Origin: Homarus americanus | Lineage: Eukaryota; Arthropoda; Malacostraca; Decapoda; Nephropidae | Reading direction: 5' to 3' | DNA length: 64,000 nt | Assembly (NCBI RefSeq): GCF_018991925.1 | Contig: NW_024748849.1 | Location: 488,501-552,500, forward strand | Shown: positions 12,201 through 21,933 of the stretch, in pieces | How the letters are laid out: every line of letters begins with the position of its first letter | Position numbering within the stretch: the stretch's first letter is position 1 | Translations under genes and position numbers: made by a program | The notes under the pieces: model-generated | Told to the model about the DNA's origin: nothing | The model's database searches: none | What the model saw: only the letters and a program-made list of their open reading frames with translations

Positions 12201-15200
12201 TATCAAAGGCCTCTCCAACCTCTTCCTCCTGGTGTCTGCTGGAAGTGTCCACGCTTCTGCCCCATACATCAGTCCTTGTCATATAAAGCCTTTCAGTAGC
12301 TTTTTTCTCAACTTGAAGTAAATTTCTCCTTTCTTTAAGTCCTTTAGCGTTAAATACTGTTTTTGATTGTCCTATTCTGGTTTTGATATCTTCCGTACAT
12401 CTACCATCAGTCCATCACAGCTAATATTACAACATCTTCCACTTGTTTAAGTAAGATAAGGTCAAGGTGATGTCCATGGTTAAGGTCAGGTTAAAGGTCA
12501 ATCAGTGTTGATGGTGACCACAATGATCTGTGCATCATATCATCTCTTTCCTTCGTCATTTACATTCTCTCTATCTCGCACACACACTTTTCCTTCCCAC
12601 TCCATGCGTTTCATTCGCACTCCATTCCTCTAACCCACTCCCTCCCTCCCTCTCACTCTCCCTTCCTCCCTCTCACTCTCCCTTCCTCCCTCTCACTCTC
12701 CCTCCCTCCCTCTCACTCTGCCACTCACCCACAGGGCTGGATTTCTTCACGGTGGCCGTACACGAGATTGGTCACTCCCTGGGTCTGGCCCACTCCCCCG
12801 TGTCAGGCTCCATTATGTTCCCTTACTACAAAGGCTACACCGCTAACTTTGCCCTGGACTACGACGATGTCATGGCTATGTGGGAGCTGTATAGTAAGTG
12901 ACCTTCTTTTGATTTACTCGGAATGACAGTAACAGTGATGGTAGTTGTTGACCTAATACGTTATACTATTATTACTGTTACTACTAATGGTACTATTACT
13001 ACTATTATTCTACTGCTATGCTATTGAATATGGACTTTTCTTGACTTCAGAACAACAATGAAAAAGGAACCCACTTTTATTATTTAATTTAAGCAATCAA
13101 CGAAACTGGGATACGCTTTCCTTATCTTACACTAAACACAATGAAAATGGGAAGAATTGTCTCTCTTACAGTTAAGCGTAAACTGAAAGGGGACGACGAA
13201 TATTTTAAGTCAACGACGTCCACCACAACCACGACACCAGAGAATGACGACCGCCAGTCAGACGCGGCCGGTGACGACCACGACAACGAGAACGGGGGTA
13301 AGAGTGCTAGTGATGATGATAATAGTGATGATGATAGTGCTAGTGATGATGATAATAGTGATGATGATAGTGATAGTGATGATAATAGTGATAGTGATGA
13401 TAATAGTGATAGTGATGATAATAGTGATAGTGATGATGATAGTGATGGTGTACTTAACGAGGATAGTGAGGATACTGTACTTAACAATGATAATAATAAT
13501 GATACTAATGGTGATGGTGATGATGGTGATGATGGTGATGATGATGCCCTTAGCGATGACCCTAAAGATACCGATCATGTCCGCTACCACGGCGACTATG
13601 AGACAGTAGACGAACATAAGAGACGAGTGGCAGGTGAGGGCTGGATGGATGACTTGCCTTCATTACCCAATCTCCCACCAGACGGAGATGGTGTCCACAA
13701 GAAAGACGACGGCGGTAACGACGATGAAGACTTCTACGAGGAAGACAGGAAGCGCCGGGAGGAGGTCGAGAAGACAAGGGCGGAAGAACGCAGGAGGCAG
13801 CGGGAGGAGGAAGAGGAGAGACGGCGCTGGGAGGAGGATATCAGGAGGAAGGAGGAAGAGACTCGACGTCGGGAGGAAGAGGAACGGAGGAGGTGGGAGG
13901 AGGAGGAAGATAACAACTGGGGGAGGAGGGAGGAAGCCTCTACTAAGCCTCCTCCTACTCTTCCAAACATCTGCTACGGGAATTACGACGCCGTGGCTAT
14001 GCTGAGGAGGGAACTGTTTATCTTCAAGGATGAGGTAAGTTACACCGCTAAGACTACCTTGTATAGCGGGCAGATAAATAAATTAAATAGATATATATAT
14101 AATGACAGACAGACCTGAGATAAGATTGGTTCAGTGTTATCGTTGACGGCTAGTGAATCAAACGAATCAATCAAATCAGTAAAACTGTCATACAAGCTCA
14201 CGTTGGTTACATAAAAAGTACACTCTCCCCAAAGAAGTATCGACCTCTTTTCTCATCCATACTATGTGTCACAATGGACGAATATTTCGGAGATGATAAT
14301 TTACTGTATATTCTTAATTGTTATCCTCAGCAATTGAGGTAGAAAAATATCGAAATTCAGTCAATCATAATGTCATTGTAATTGGATATGGCATCATTAT
14401 ACACCTGTAATTACCATATTTGTAAATGGGTGTAATATCGGATCGTAGTGTTTCATATTTTGTCCGAAGTGATTCCATTGTGACCTCGGTTCATAAAAAC
14501 ATAGTAACATTATATTCCTATTTGGTAACCCATCCCCTGGGGCTGAAATAGTATCTAAGGTGCATAAATCAGCGGGGTTACTCATGACGTTATTGGGTTA
14601 GTCTATATCACAATTCATCCTACTTCATTACATTATGTAGACAATAGGTGGTATAGATATTATGGTGATTATCAGGTGCAAGAAGAAAGAACGAAAGGTG
14701 CAACTCACAATCAGAAATACCAACCGAACTGAGACTACTGTATACGTGTTGCGTACATTTCCAAATACATCAGACCCAGGGGGCAGATACTTTTTGGGGA
14801 GTGTGCATAGACCAGGTTGACACGGTTGATTTAACTATGGGTAGCTCAAGAATAAGACGTCAAAGGATAATGGTAGGTAATAGGTACTATATTTTTTTCA
14901 TATATAGTAGGCAGCTATCAGACAGGGAGGTACTTCAGCCTGTACTAACACTGGATACACCGCCCAAACGGCTAGTAAGCTGATAAGTGGCGAATATGAT
15001 AAAAAAAAGAAGTAAACTGTACGTTTAAGGTAACCACTAAATTTCATTAAGTTACCCATCGAAAAGTTTTAGAGAGAACGTATGACGCCAGCATTCAGAG
15101 ACTACTGCGTACCCTCTTCCCTCCATCTCCTAAAGTAATTTCTCCCATTCGGCTTATTTACTCATCATTTCACCATTTATCGATTTACTAGTCGTTCGGG

Positions 15201-17958
15201 TAGTTGGTCTGTTCTTTGTTATTTTGTTGTGATATTTATTGTCCAGTGTGAGCACAGGGGGAAACAGGAATACCCAAAGAAAACCCGTGATACTTATAAA
15301 TGGAACTTTAGCTAAACATTTTCCACTGACACAAATACAAATCTATTAAATAAGGAAAGGTTGGTATAACAGGCTGAAAATATAACTGCCAAGGTATGAC
15401 ATGTTATCTTCGGCTGAGCAGTTGTTATACAATAGTTTTTTTCTACAATAACTTATTGGATGGCCAAAGTACTTGACAACTAGAAGGCATTTACCACCAT
15501 TAAAACTTCGATGCAACAACACAAGCTCCATGCACTAAATTCCCCTCAGAAGAAATAAAGAAAATAGCCCTTTTTCTGCCCAATGACGCCGACAGGAGCT
15601 AGCAAGATAGATGAGGCGCCAAGATAATTTCATTTGTGTTCGCTTCCATCTTTGTTGTTCCCACCAAAACTCTTACACCATGCCCACACAGCTGACTTTT
15701 GTCGGGAAAGCCAAGTGGCCTTACGCGGGATGTGTGTGATGAATGTAGTGGAGACAAATGTGGTTATGAATGTGCCAGACGCCACTGTGGCCCTCATACT
15801 GAGTGCATCGGGGATATTCAATGTAAAACGACACAGTATACAGGGTCGGTGTGCTAGCGGCCTGTGATACAGTACTTATCATTCTCCCCTCGTGAGTGAG
15901 GAGCAATAACTGGAGTCCTGGCAGCAAATAAATTATCTGTATTAGTGTGTGTACGAAGGATAGTGGAAAGCCATGCTTGCTAATTCAGGGTGTGGTTGTT
16001 GTATTGGTGGCAACTTCTGCACTGTGAACAAACTTGGTGTATGGGCCATCTGGATCACTTAGGGCTGCTATTACAGTATCATGCATTGCGTGTGTGTGTG
16101 TGTGTGTGTGTGTAATATCTCACCATGAGTGAATTACCAATTTACTAAACACATAACACAGCAACACTTGACACGCTTCTTTTTATCATTAGATGCAAAA
16201 GCTAACAGCCTCGACATACACCTACTCTGTAGTCAAAGGATGTAAAACCCAACGTGCATGACTATACCTATTATAGTGTTGGTGTCGTTGCAGTACCTGT
16301 GGCGCTACAGTGAGCGGGGTCGCATCCGTCCCGGCTATCCATCCCTCATACGCACCCTCTTCCCGGCCCTCCCAGCCTTCCTGAAGAAGGTGGACGCTGT
16401 GTACGAGAGGGACACCGACAGTAGTATTGTCTTCTTCATAGGTGAGATGACCAGGTGGAAGAGACGGGAAAATGCATGTGGGGAGAGATGGAGGAGAGAT
16501 AGGAAAATGTAAGGGGGAGATGGAAGGAATAGAGAGATGTTGAAAGGCACGGAGGGGAGATAGTAGAATGGAATGGAAGGTAAAAGTGTGTGGGAAGAGA
16601 TAGAAAGGGCTATAAGAGATAGTGAAATGAAAGGGAGAGTGGGGGAGATGGAGTGAGTAGGTAGAAAGGGGTGGAGGGTGATAGAGGTAGAAAGGGGTGG
16701 AAGGAGAGATAGAAGAGGTAGAAAGGGGTGGATGATGAGAATATATGAGGAAGGAAAAGGAAACGAAAATATGACAAAAAATGGAAGTGGGAGAAACAGA
16801 ATAAAGGAAGATTGAAAAAAATTAAGAGGTTATTGAAGAGGACAAACAGGGAGAATGAGATACGAGAGATTAAATTGGCAAGAGAAACTGTAAGGACGAA
16901 GAAACATAATTAATATGACCTATGTTGACCTCTCGTGACCCCACAGGGAAGTACTATTACGTGCACGATGGTAACCGCCTAGTGGAGGATTCACCGAGGC
17001 CCCTCACAGACCTGGGCCTACCGGAGATACAGACCAGCATCGACGCCGCCTTCTACTGGCCCAGAGCAAAAAAGACTTACTTCTTCAGGTAAATCTTTGG
17101 TCTTTTTTTTTCTTTACAGATTCCAGCTCTTGACCTATTGCTTTTAAAACCACTGCCTCTTATTGTCTCAAAGTGTCATGATGGATTCTGAATATTGTTA
17201 TATCTTGTTCGGACCCTGGAACGAGGGAGCCCCTGGTATACCCCTCATCTCAGTCAAGGGCAGTGCTGGCCATGCTGCTTAGTATACAGTCTTGTTGTGG
17301 TGGCGACAGCTTCTACACCTTAAACAATTCACGCCTAGGTGGCGCTTAGGCCGGCCATCCTCGTCACACGAGGGGCAACCATTATTTTTTATTAGTCTTG
17401 TATCCACACTTCTCCTATCGGACAAACATGCCTGTAGGACCCACTTTCACTTCTCTCCCTCACTAACTTTGTCTTTATCTCCGCTCCTTCACCACAGCAA
17501 GAACTGGTACTTCCGCTACAATGATACAGCCCGTCAGATGGACTCTGGCTACCCCAAGGACATAAGCAAGTGGAATGGCCTGCCTGGTGACCTTGACGAT
17601 GCCTTCACCTGGACTGATGGTTAGTAAAGGATGGGTAAACAAATAAGAGTAAATACTGTAAGTGGATGAATGCTCGAGTAAATGGGTGGAGGATGGATGG
17701 GTGGAAGTTTGAATGAATGGGCAGATATGGATAAACAGTTGGATGGATTGGCTGACTGGATTGATTACCTTAAGTGAGCAGAGTCTATTATATTCCCATC
17801 ATTCACCATCAACCTGTTTCCTTCCCCCAGGACAGTCCTACTTCTTACGAGGTTACCAGTTCTGGAAGTTCGATAATGTGAAGATCAAGCCAGCTGCCGG
17901 ATATCCCAAAGAGGCACCACAATATTGGGCCCAGTGTCCAAGTAATCATAAAAAATAA
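9003..17958 (+). CDS. MMP: Secreted matrix metalloproteinase, 11 coding exons (791 aa)
   Basis: Joined exons: 9003-9239, 10233-10385, 10727-10854, 11016-11180, 11655-11785, 12735-12893, 13172-14034, 16294-16441, 16947-17088, 17498-17619, 17831-17958. I inferred the junctions from GT-AG sites; phases agree and the total is 2376 nt. MMPs are zinc endopeptidases that cut extracellular matrix and cell-surface proteins. Seen in order: signal peptide (about 1-18), propeptide, cysteine switch PRCGLPD (Cys137), furin-type RRKR (154-157), catalytic domain with structural-zinc ligands His225, Asp227, His240 and His255, [11 protein letters not shown] (281-291) and Met-turn Met299, a linker (about 325-589), then a hemopexin domain whose Cys592 and Cys785 should form the closing disulfide. 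No transmembrane or GPI tail follows CPSNHKK, so a secreted, furin-activated enzyme is inferred. The start was chosen for its signal peptide and the good context gcagcaccATGG. The linker is far longer than the usual few tens of residues. Orthology to insect Mmp1 or Mmp2 cannot be decided here. Confidence 0.93.
10233..10385 (+). CDS. MMP: MMP exon 2: propeptide helical domain
   Basis: Encodes residues 80-130, beginning [13 protein letters not shown] and including [19 protein letters not shown]. This is the peptidoglycan-binding-like three-helix propeptide of MMPs. Acceptor gttctcgcag; donor GTAAGA; phase 0 on both sides. Confidence 0.93.
10428..10652. repeat. 30-bp minisatellite in MMP intron 2
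   Basis: About seven copies of a 30-bp unit built from CTGACTTACCTCACCCCATT and TTACCTACAC; one copy is shortened. It sits 40 bp after the exon 2 donor. Confidence 0.95.
10727..10854 (+). CDS. MMP: MMP exon 3: cysteine switch and furin site
   Basis: Residues 131-172. ETPRCGLPD matches the MMP cysteine switch, whose Cys137 binds the catalytic zinc in the zymogen. [10 protein letters not shown] carries a furin-type RRKR, so activation in the secretory pathway is expected. GWNKRRLTY opens the catalytic domain. Acceptor cttccccag; donor GTGAGT; the exon ends two bases into a codon. Confidence 0.94.
11016..11180 (+). CDS. MMP: MMP exon 4: N-terminal catalytic domain
   Basis: Completes a Tyr codon, then reads VANWSPQL (the strongly conserved MMP start) and [17 protein letters not shown], ending [13 protein letters not shown]. 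His225 and Asp227 are structural-zinc ligands. Acceptor tctcacag; donor GTGAGT. Confidence 0.94.
11655..11785 (+). CDS. MMP: MMP exon 5: structural zinc/calcium segment
   Basis: Reads [17 protein letters not shown] and then [13 protein letters not shown], the structural Zn/Ca segment of MMPs, with His240 and His255 as ligands. The donor I chose is GTCAGG at 11786, which is weaker than the others, but it is the position that keeps phase with exon 6 (tca-g + gg-ctg). Confidence 0.9.
11960..12430 (-). mobile_element. LINE 3'-end remnant, antisense in MMP intron 5
   Basis: Minus-strand translation gives [19 protein letters not shown], then in another frame [19 protein letters not shown]. This is the conserved segment after the reverse-transcriptase domain of many non-LTR elements (YGAETWTL...RRLEAFEMWCYRRML). 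It is broken by frameshifts. Its low end resembles the copy at 39405-39745. Confidence 0.7.
12635..12722. repeat. CT-rich minisatellite forming the exon 6 polypyrimidine tract
   Basis: Four or more 20-bp units (CTCCCTCCCTCTCACTCTCC type) run directly into the exon 6 acceptor. Length changes here could affect splicing of the exon that carries the catalytic zinc motif. Confidence 0.85.
12735..12893 (+). CDS. MMP: MMP exon 6: catalytic zinc motif and Met-turn
   Basis: [20 protein letters not shown] contains the HExxHxxGxxH zinc site, with Glu282 as the general base. SGSIMFPYY is the Met-turn. [11 protein letters not shown] closes the catalytic domain. The acceptor lies after a long CT-rich minisatellite; the donor is GTAAGT at 12894. 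Confidence 0.96.
13172..14034 (+). CDS. MMP: MMP exon 7: giant acidic/helical linker plus first hemopexin strand
   Basis: An 863-nt exon, the largest of the gene. The acceptor ctctcttacag ends at 13171; att then completes the codon left by exon 6. It encodes a Thr-rich stretch, an Asp/Ser/Asn tract (residues 370-417, from GATAGT-type repeats), a Gly/Asp-rich section, then an Arg/Glu-rich stretch (about 512-571) expected to form a long charged helix. It ends with [19 protein letters not shown], the opening of a hemopexin domain, which proves the exon belongs to this gene. Donor GTAAGT at 14035, phase 0. Confidence 0.9.
13302..13545. repeat. Coding GATAGT/GATGAT microsatellite inside MMP exon 7
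   Basis: Repeats such as AGTGATAGTGATGATAAT run in frame and encode the Asp/Ser/Asn tract. All units are multiples of 3, so length changes keep the frame. Confidence 0.95.
14935..15010 (+). mobile_element. SINE-like 3' end, copy in MMP intron 7
   Basis: CGCCCAAACGGCTAGTAAGC, then TGATAAGTGGCGAA, ending in an A-rich tail. It shares its 3' end with copies at 18505-18692 (+), 38355-38545 (-), 15166-15290 (-), 28285-28345 (+) and 29285-29345 (-). Confidence 0.65.
15166..15290 (-). mobile_element. Diverged SINE-like copy in MMP intron 7
   Basis: The minus strand reads ACCCGAACGACTAGTAAATC, then GATAAATGGTGAAATGATGA, an older relative of the 18.5-kb copy, in opposite orientation to the one 150 bp away. 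Confidence 0.5.
16294..16441 (+). CDS. MMP: MMP exon 8: hemopexin blade 1-2
   Basis: Residues 613-661: [19 protein letters not shown], then [19 protein letters not shown] and SSIVFFI. This is a hemopexin repeat. Acceptor gtgtcgttgcag; donor GTGAGA. Confidence 0.93.
16947..17088 (+). CDS. MMP: MMP exon 9: hemopexin blade 2-3
   Basis: [20 protein letters not shown], then TDLGLP and [16 protein letters not shown]. It has the hemopexin IDAAF signature. Acceptor gaccccacag; donor GTAAAT. Confidence 0.93.
17288..17388 (+). repeat. Dispersed structured repeat in MMP intron 9
   Basis: Shared with 63505-63612: GGCGACAGCTTCTRCACCTT, then ACGCC...GGTGGC...GCCGGCCATCCTCG and ACACGAGGGGCAACCATTAT. CCTCG...CGAGG forms a small hairpin near the 3' end, before an AT-rich tail. 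A weaker partial copy is at 15985-16030. Probably a SINE or LINE 3' end; family not recognised. Confidence 0.7.
17498..17619 (+). CDS. MMP: MMP exon 10: hemopexin blade 3-4
   Basis: [20 protein letters not shown], then [17 protein letters not shown]. Acceptor ccttcaccacag; donor GTTAGT. A dispersed repeat (17288-17388) lies just upstream in the intron. Confidence 0.93.
17831..17958 (+). CDS. MMP: MMP exon 11: last hemopexin blade and stop
   Basis: [20 protein letters not shown], then [11 protein letters not shown] and TAA. Cys785 pairs with Cys592 in the family. The short hydrophilic tail after it rules out a membrane anchor in this isoform. Confidence 0.94.
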
Positions 17959-18504
17959 CTGACAAACCCTCTAGAAATTTTAGACTGAAATTATTTGGAG
18001 TGAAAACACAAAAGAGGTATTGAACTGTCCCACAAACAATGCTCAATCCTGCCTACTTCGGATCAACACTCTGCCAGCCAGCCCACTACCGCATCTCACC
18101 TTTAGTGTTTCTTTAAAGGACAACTCCCAAGGAAGGCTACAGTACAGTACAGTACTTTTATAATTAATGCTAACGACAATCTTTTATTCCAAAACAACCA
18201 TGAAAATTAGTGTCACTATTTCCAAATTAAAAAGTAAAATACTTAACACAATTCTGAAGATTTTTTCTAACATTTGCCTAAAGTATTGATAATGTCAATT
18301 GCACAAACTCTACAACACTAGCTTCTCTCTTTTATTTCTAAGTTATATCAGAGTACTGTACTATCTTCTGTTTCTTGCACAAATTCATCCACATACTGCC
18401 ACAAGATGCTATGGGCAGACAAAAAGTGAAGGAGTTTAGTTGATAGGTCAAGTACGATAGGCCACGTGAAACGAAATTTAAGACAAGTACAGTACTGTAC
18501 AGCA

Positions 18505-18692
18505 GTAACGTTCACACCTCTCACCACTGTGTCCTGGGTTCAAGTCCTGGCCCAGAACAGATGTGGGAAGGGTGTTATCTATTGTGACCGGGGTAATCTG
18601 TTTTCTTCCAGTACTAGCACTGAACAACAAAGTTCATAACTACCCAAATGGCTAGTAAGCTGATAAGCGGTGAAATGATTAAAAAAAAAAAT
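18505..18692 (+). mobile_element. tRNA-derived SINE-like element
   Basis: Contains a B-box-like GGGTTCAAGTCCTGG, then a 3' end ACCCAAATGGCTAGTAAGCT followed by GATAAGCGGTGAAATG and poly(A). A Pol III promoter box plus an A-tail is the SINE layout. It lies in the candidate 3'UTR of the MMP gene. Confidence 0.6.
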
Positions 18693-18988
18693 ACACAAGT
18701 CAGGATGGGGAGTTTGCACTGTTTGATCATCGACAACAAAGGTCATTCTGGCTGTGGCAGAGCCTTGATGTGGTCTGGTCTATGCAGCTGATGTATTATA
18801 GATAGACATGTAGAGCTTGATGGGGGTGTTGGTGGAGGGGGTGTTGGTGGAGGGGGTGGTGGAGGGGGTGTTGGTGGAGGGTGTTGGTGGAGGGGGGGTG
18901 TTGGTGGAGGGGGGTGTAGGGTGGTGGTGGTGGGGGGTTGGAGGGAATATACCGTATATACAGTACATATATAATAAAGTACAATAAA
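18678..18988 (+). promoter_or_regulatory. Candidate MMP polyadenylation signals
   Basis: After the stop at 17958, the first signal-like hexamers I see are ATTAAA at 18678 (in a SINE tail) and AATAAA at 18973 and 18983. Which one is used cannot be told from sequence; the 3'UTR would be about 0.7-1.0 kb. Confidence 0.35.
18818..18950. repeat. GGTGTTGGTGGAGGG minisatellite
   Basis: A G-rich tandem of 12-16-bp units (GGTGTTGGTGGAGGGG). G-runs on one strand make G-quadruplex formation possible. Confidence 0.9.
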
Positions 18989-19019
18989 TTTATAGCGAAG
19001 AAGACTCTGCACTTGACCA

Positions 19020-21720
19020 CATATCTAAATACTGTACATATTATAAGTTAATTAAGCTGTTGTTTGATTCTTGTAATTGTACTTCAAGTCAATCACTCAG
19101 CACCTGCTACATCACAACTACTGTATCATAAATAACCGAGATCTAAACTTGTAGGTACACTAAAATAATCATGTAAACATAATTGTCTTCCTTCATAGCA
19201 CTGAACACTCATGACCAGTTTACTTCACCCAGTTAACCCTTCACCAAGACCAACCCATTCACATATAATTGTTATTCTTTGTATTAAAGGGATCCTGTCA
19301 CCGTCAGCCCCACCAACAAAACCATAAATAATTAATTCACTAACTTTTTAAAAATAAATACGTTATTTTTCCATGTTATATTAGCCAGGTATGAGGAATT
19401 TTTAAGCATGGCAGTCAGGTATGCAATATTTAAATAACAAATGTATATATTTTATACCTTAGTCCATTTTGTAATTAAAATATTAATATTGGAAGATGGT
19501 ATTATTGTCCAAATAACGGCCGTCCAGTAACATAAAACAGAATCTTTAATGAATATACAAAGTTAAGTACATACTGTGCAAGACTTTAATAAATGTAGAA
19601 ACATTATAACCAAACGGAATTTTTTGTATGGAGAAAATTACAAAGTAACTAAGTCAGCCAAACATACAGCATTAACCGGGTTAGGGTGCTGCTGGCAGTC
19701 CCCCCCCCTCCCCGGGTGGGGATAAAGCGAGAAAAAATAAACTTTTCCAAAATTAATAAAAACAAAAACAAAATTTGGCAGGAATAGGCAGACGTTCTGG
19801 AACGTCACCCGGGCCTAAGGGTTAATATATTAATACCTGAATAACCATCGCTCTAACAGTGCAACGGTACAATACAGTACTGTACAGTATTTGTATGTAA
19901 ACGATAATTTATGCTAATGCTAATAAAAAGTTAAAACAAAACTGCTTCTCTCATCAAGTAATTTTCCTGTAAAACTATCAAGCTGATTAAGACCTGAAAT
20001 CTCATAATTTGCAAACTGTACGAGTGCTTCTCAATTACCAAACATTCTCTTAGATTCACCAAGATCCAAAGAAGGTTCATGTGTACGGTACACCGTAATG
20101 TATTCTGACTGGGTACGAGGCCTACCCACTCTGTGTATAATTGTTGGAACCCTATCCTAGGAATGCTCTGAACAAAGAAAAAAAAATTAATTACAGATTG
20201 TCACATGCCAGACGTGTTGTAGAGTGTGAATTTGAAATTTGTACATGTAAATGGAGTTTTAAATAAAGCTATTGAAAAAAAGGTAGATACTACTGTTAAC
20301 ATTGTAAAGTGTGCTGCAAAGTTATATGCATTTCAAGAATGTATAATTGAGAATAACACAGCGCCCTCTAGAATAAACAATGCTTCACATTCTCCTAAAA
20401 AGAATGTGAGAAACATTTTGCAGATATTTTAATACCCTACAGTAGTCCACAAGGATCTATTTCTTGACAAATTCAAGTTGTTAACAGTGGAAAATGAATG
20501 TATAGCCTTCTTTAGTTTTGGTGTAGAATGTGAGGACTCGCGCAACTGAGGAAGCGACGATCAAAATATTTGATCACTGCTTCCAGGTTGCGCATCTAGT
20601 TCCCGCATCCTGGTCGCTCGCAAACGCTCCACACGTCTACATGGGACACATCAAATAAAACACACACGTTTGTCCGCTACACCAAGGTTGCGCGTTTACT
20701 CGAGTGGTCGCTCGATGCCGCAGGATGCTCGCACATAGGACTTAGCCTTACTGTAAATACTTCTAGCATCTAACAGGTTAAGGAAAAATTATCAAAATAA
20801 ACAAAAAATTGATTAAATAGTTTTAATATACAGTACTGTACAGTACAGTACATGGTATATTGTTGTTGGGTAATCTATTATACGTATACACAAAGAAATA
20901 TACACTCTTACTCTCTATTGGATACTTTCAGCTTAATCCTGCAAATTAAATACCGGTTATGGCAAGACAATGTATGAAGATATGCAGATGGACGAGTGGG
21001 GTGTTCTGGTACAGTATCTACATTGTTTATTTGTACTCTTGACAACATTATGTTAAAATACAACACAAGAAAAATGGTGATACATATCTCATTAATTCTT
21101 TGTCATTTATAAAAGGTTATATAAAGTGTATTATGGTGTCCAGTTCCATAAATTGTGAGCTTAATGAAGACGTATCAGTTACACAAGCTAAATAACTACC
21201 TTACTATACTTGTTGATTTAAAATACATCCTGGGAGTCTCTTATATACTGGGAGCAAGCAAGAATACTGAGCTCAAGGGAAGTTCTTTCACTTAATTATA
21301 TTTATTTCTGGCTGGTCAGGTCAATTGTCTGTCCCTCATTCCTCCAACCCTCTGTTTGAAACAACGGTATTTTGACACTTTCTCAAGAGCACACAATCTT
21401 ACAGTTAAAGAGTATTGACCTTTAATACCACTAGCTAATGAATTTATATTACCAGTATGTATGTTCATACGCCCCAATGTACAGGTCATCTTCTGCAAAC
21501 TTTCACCATACACACTGGATATTTATCTGTGGATATTTATCTCACCATTATGCACATCCAAGTCTCAGTTTAAAGTAATTTTCATAAATACCCTGTAATA
21601 ACTTTTACTACAGTCTTTAAAACATCATTACTTTTTCACAACGTAACTTTTTTTTAGCATACAAAATACAATGTTCTGCCATACTATATTTTGTTTATAA
21701 ACTTTTATCACCTGTCACAG
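19020..21720. other. AT-rich intergenic stretch without a recognisable gene
   Basis: Between the MMP and zinc-finger genes. It holds scattered CTGTACAGTA palindromes (19870, 20830), a short C/G-rich patch (19698-19721), and the CpG-rich hairpin at 20540-20593. Open frames here are short and have no family signature. Confidence 0.6.
20520..20760. repeat. CpG-rich foldback segment
   Basis: In AT-rich surroundings this 240-bp patch has many CpGs. It contains an imperfect 54-nt hairpin (20540-20593): arms GCGCAACTGAGGAAGC and GCTTCCAGGTTGCGC around the palindrome GATCAAAATATTTGATC. Further on come GGTCGCTCG twice and GCATCCTG/CAGGATGC inverted. It could be a transposon end; identity unknown. Confidence 0.55.
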
Positions 21721-21726
21721 TGAAAT

Positions 21727-21732
21727 TTTATT
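21727..21732 (-). promoter_or_regulatory. Candidate poly(A) signal of the zinc-finger gene
   Basis: AATAAA on the minus strand about 200 nt beyond the stop. The spacing is normal for a short 3'UTR; no other support. Confidence 0.4.
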
Positions 21733-21933
21733 TTTGTCAGTGTGTATGACCTGACACACTTTACAGTAGCATTACCTAAAAGAAAAATCACAATATTTTC
21801 TTGTCACCTGGTACATTTGTGTGCAAGTCTTCACACTACCTGTACAGTACAGTATTTCTTACCTGTGGGCACAAGTGCTTGATTTTCTAAAGAACTTTTT
21901 AGGGATAAAACATATATCACACTGATTAAACTT

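Noticed and set aside
13141..14118. A stand-alone acidic protein starting at ATG 13141
   Set aside because: The region from 13172 is an MMP exon: phase fits exon 6, and it ends in the hemopexin start [13 protein letters not shown]. The first ten codons are intron and acceptor.
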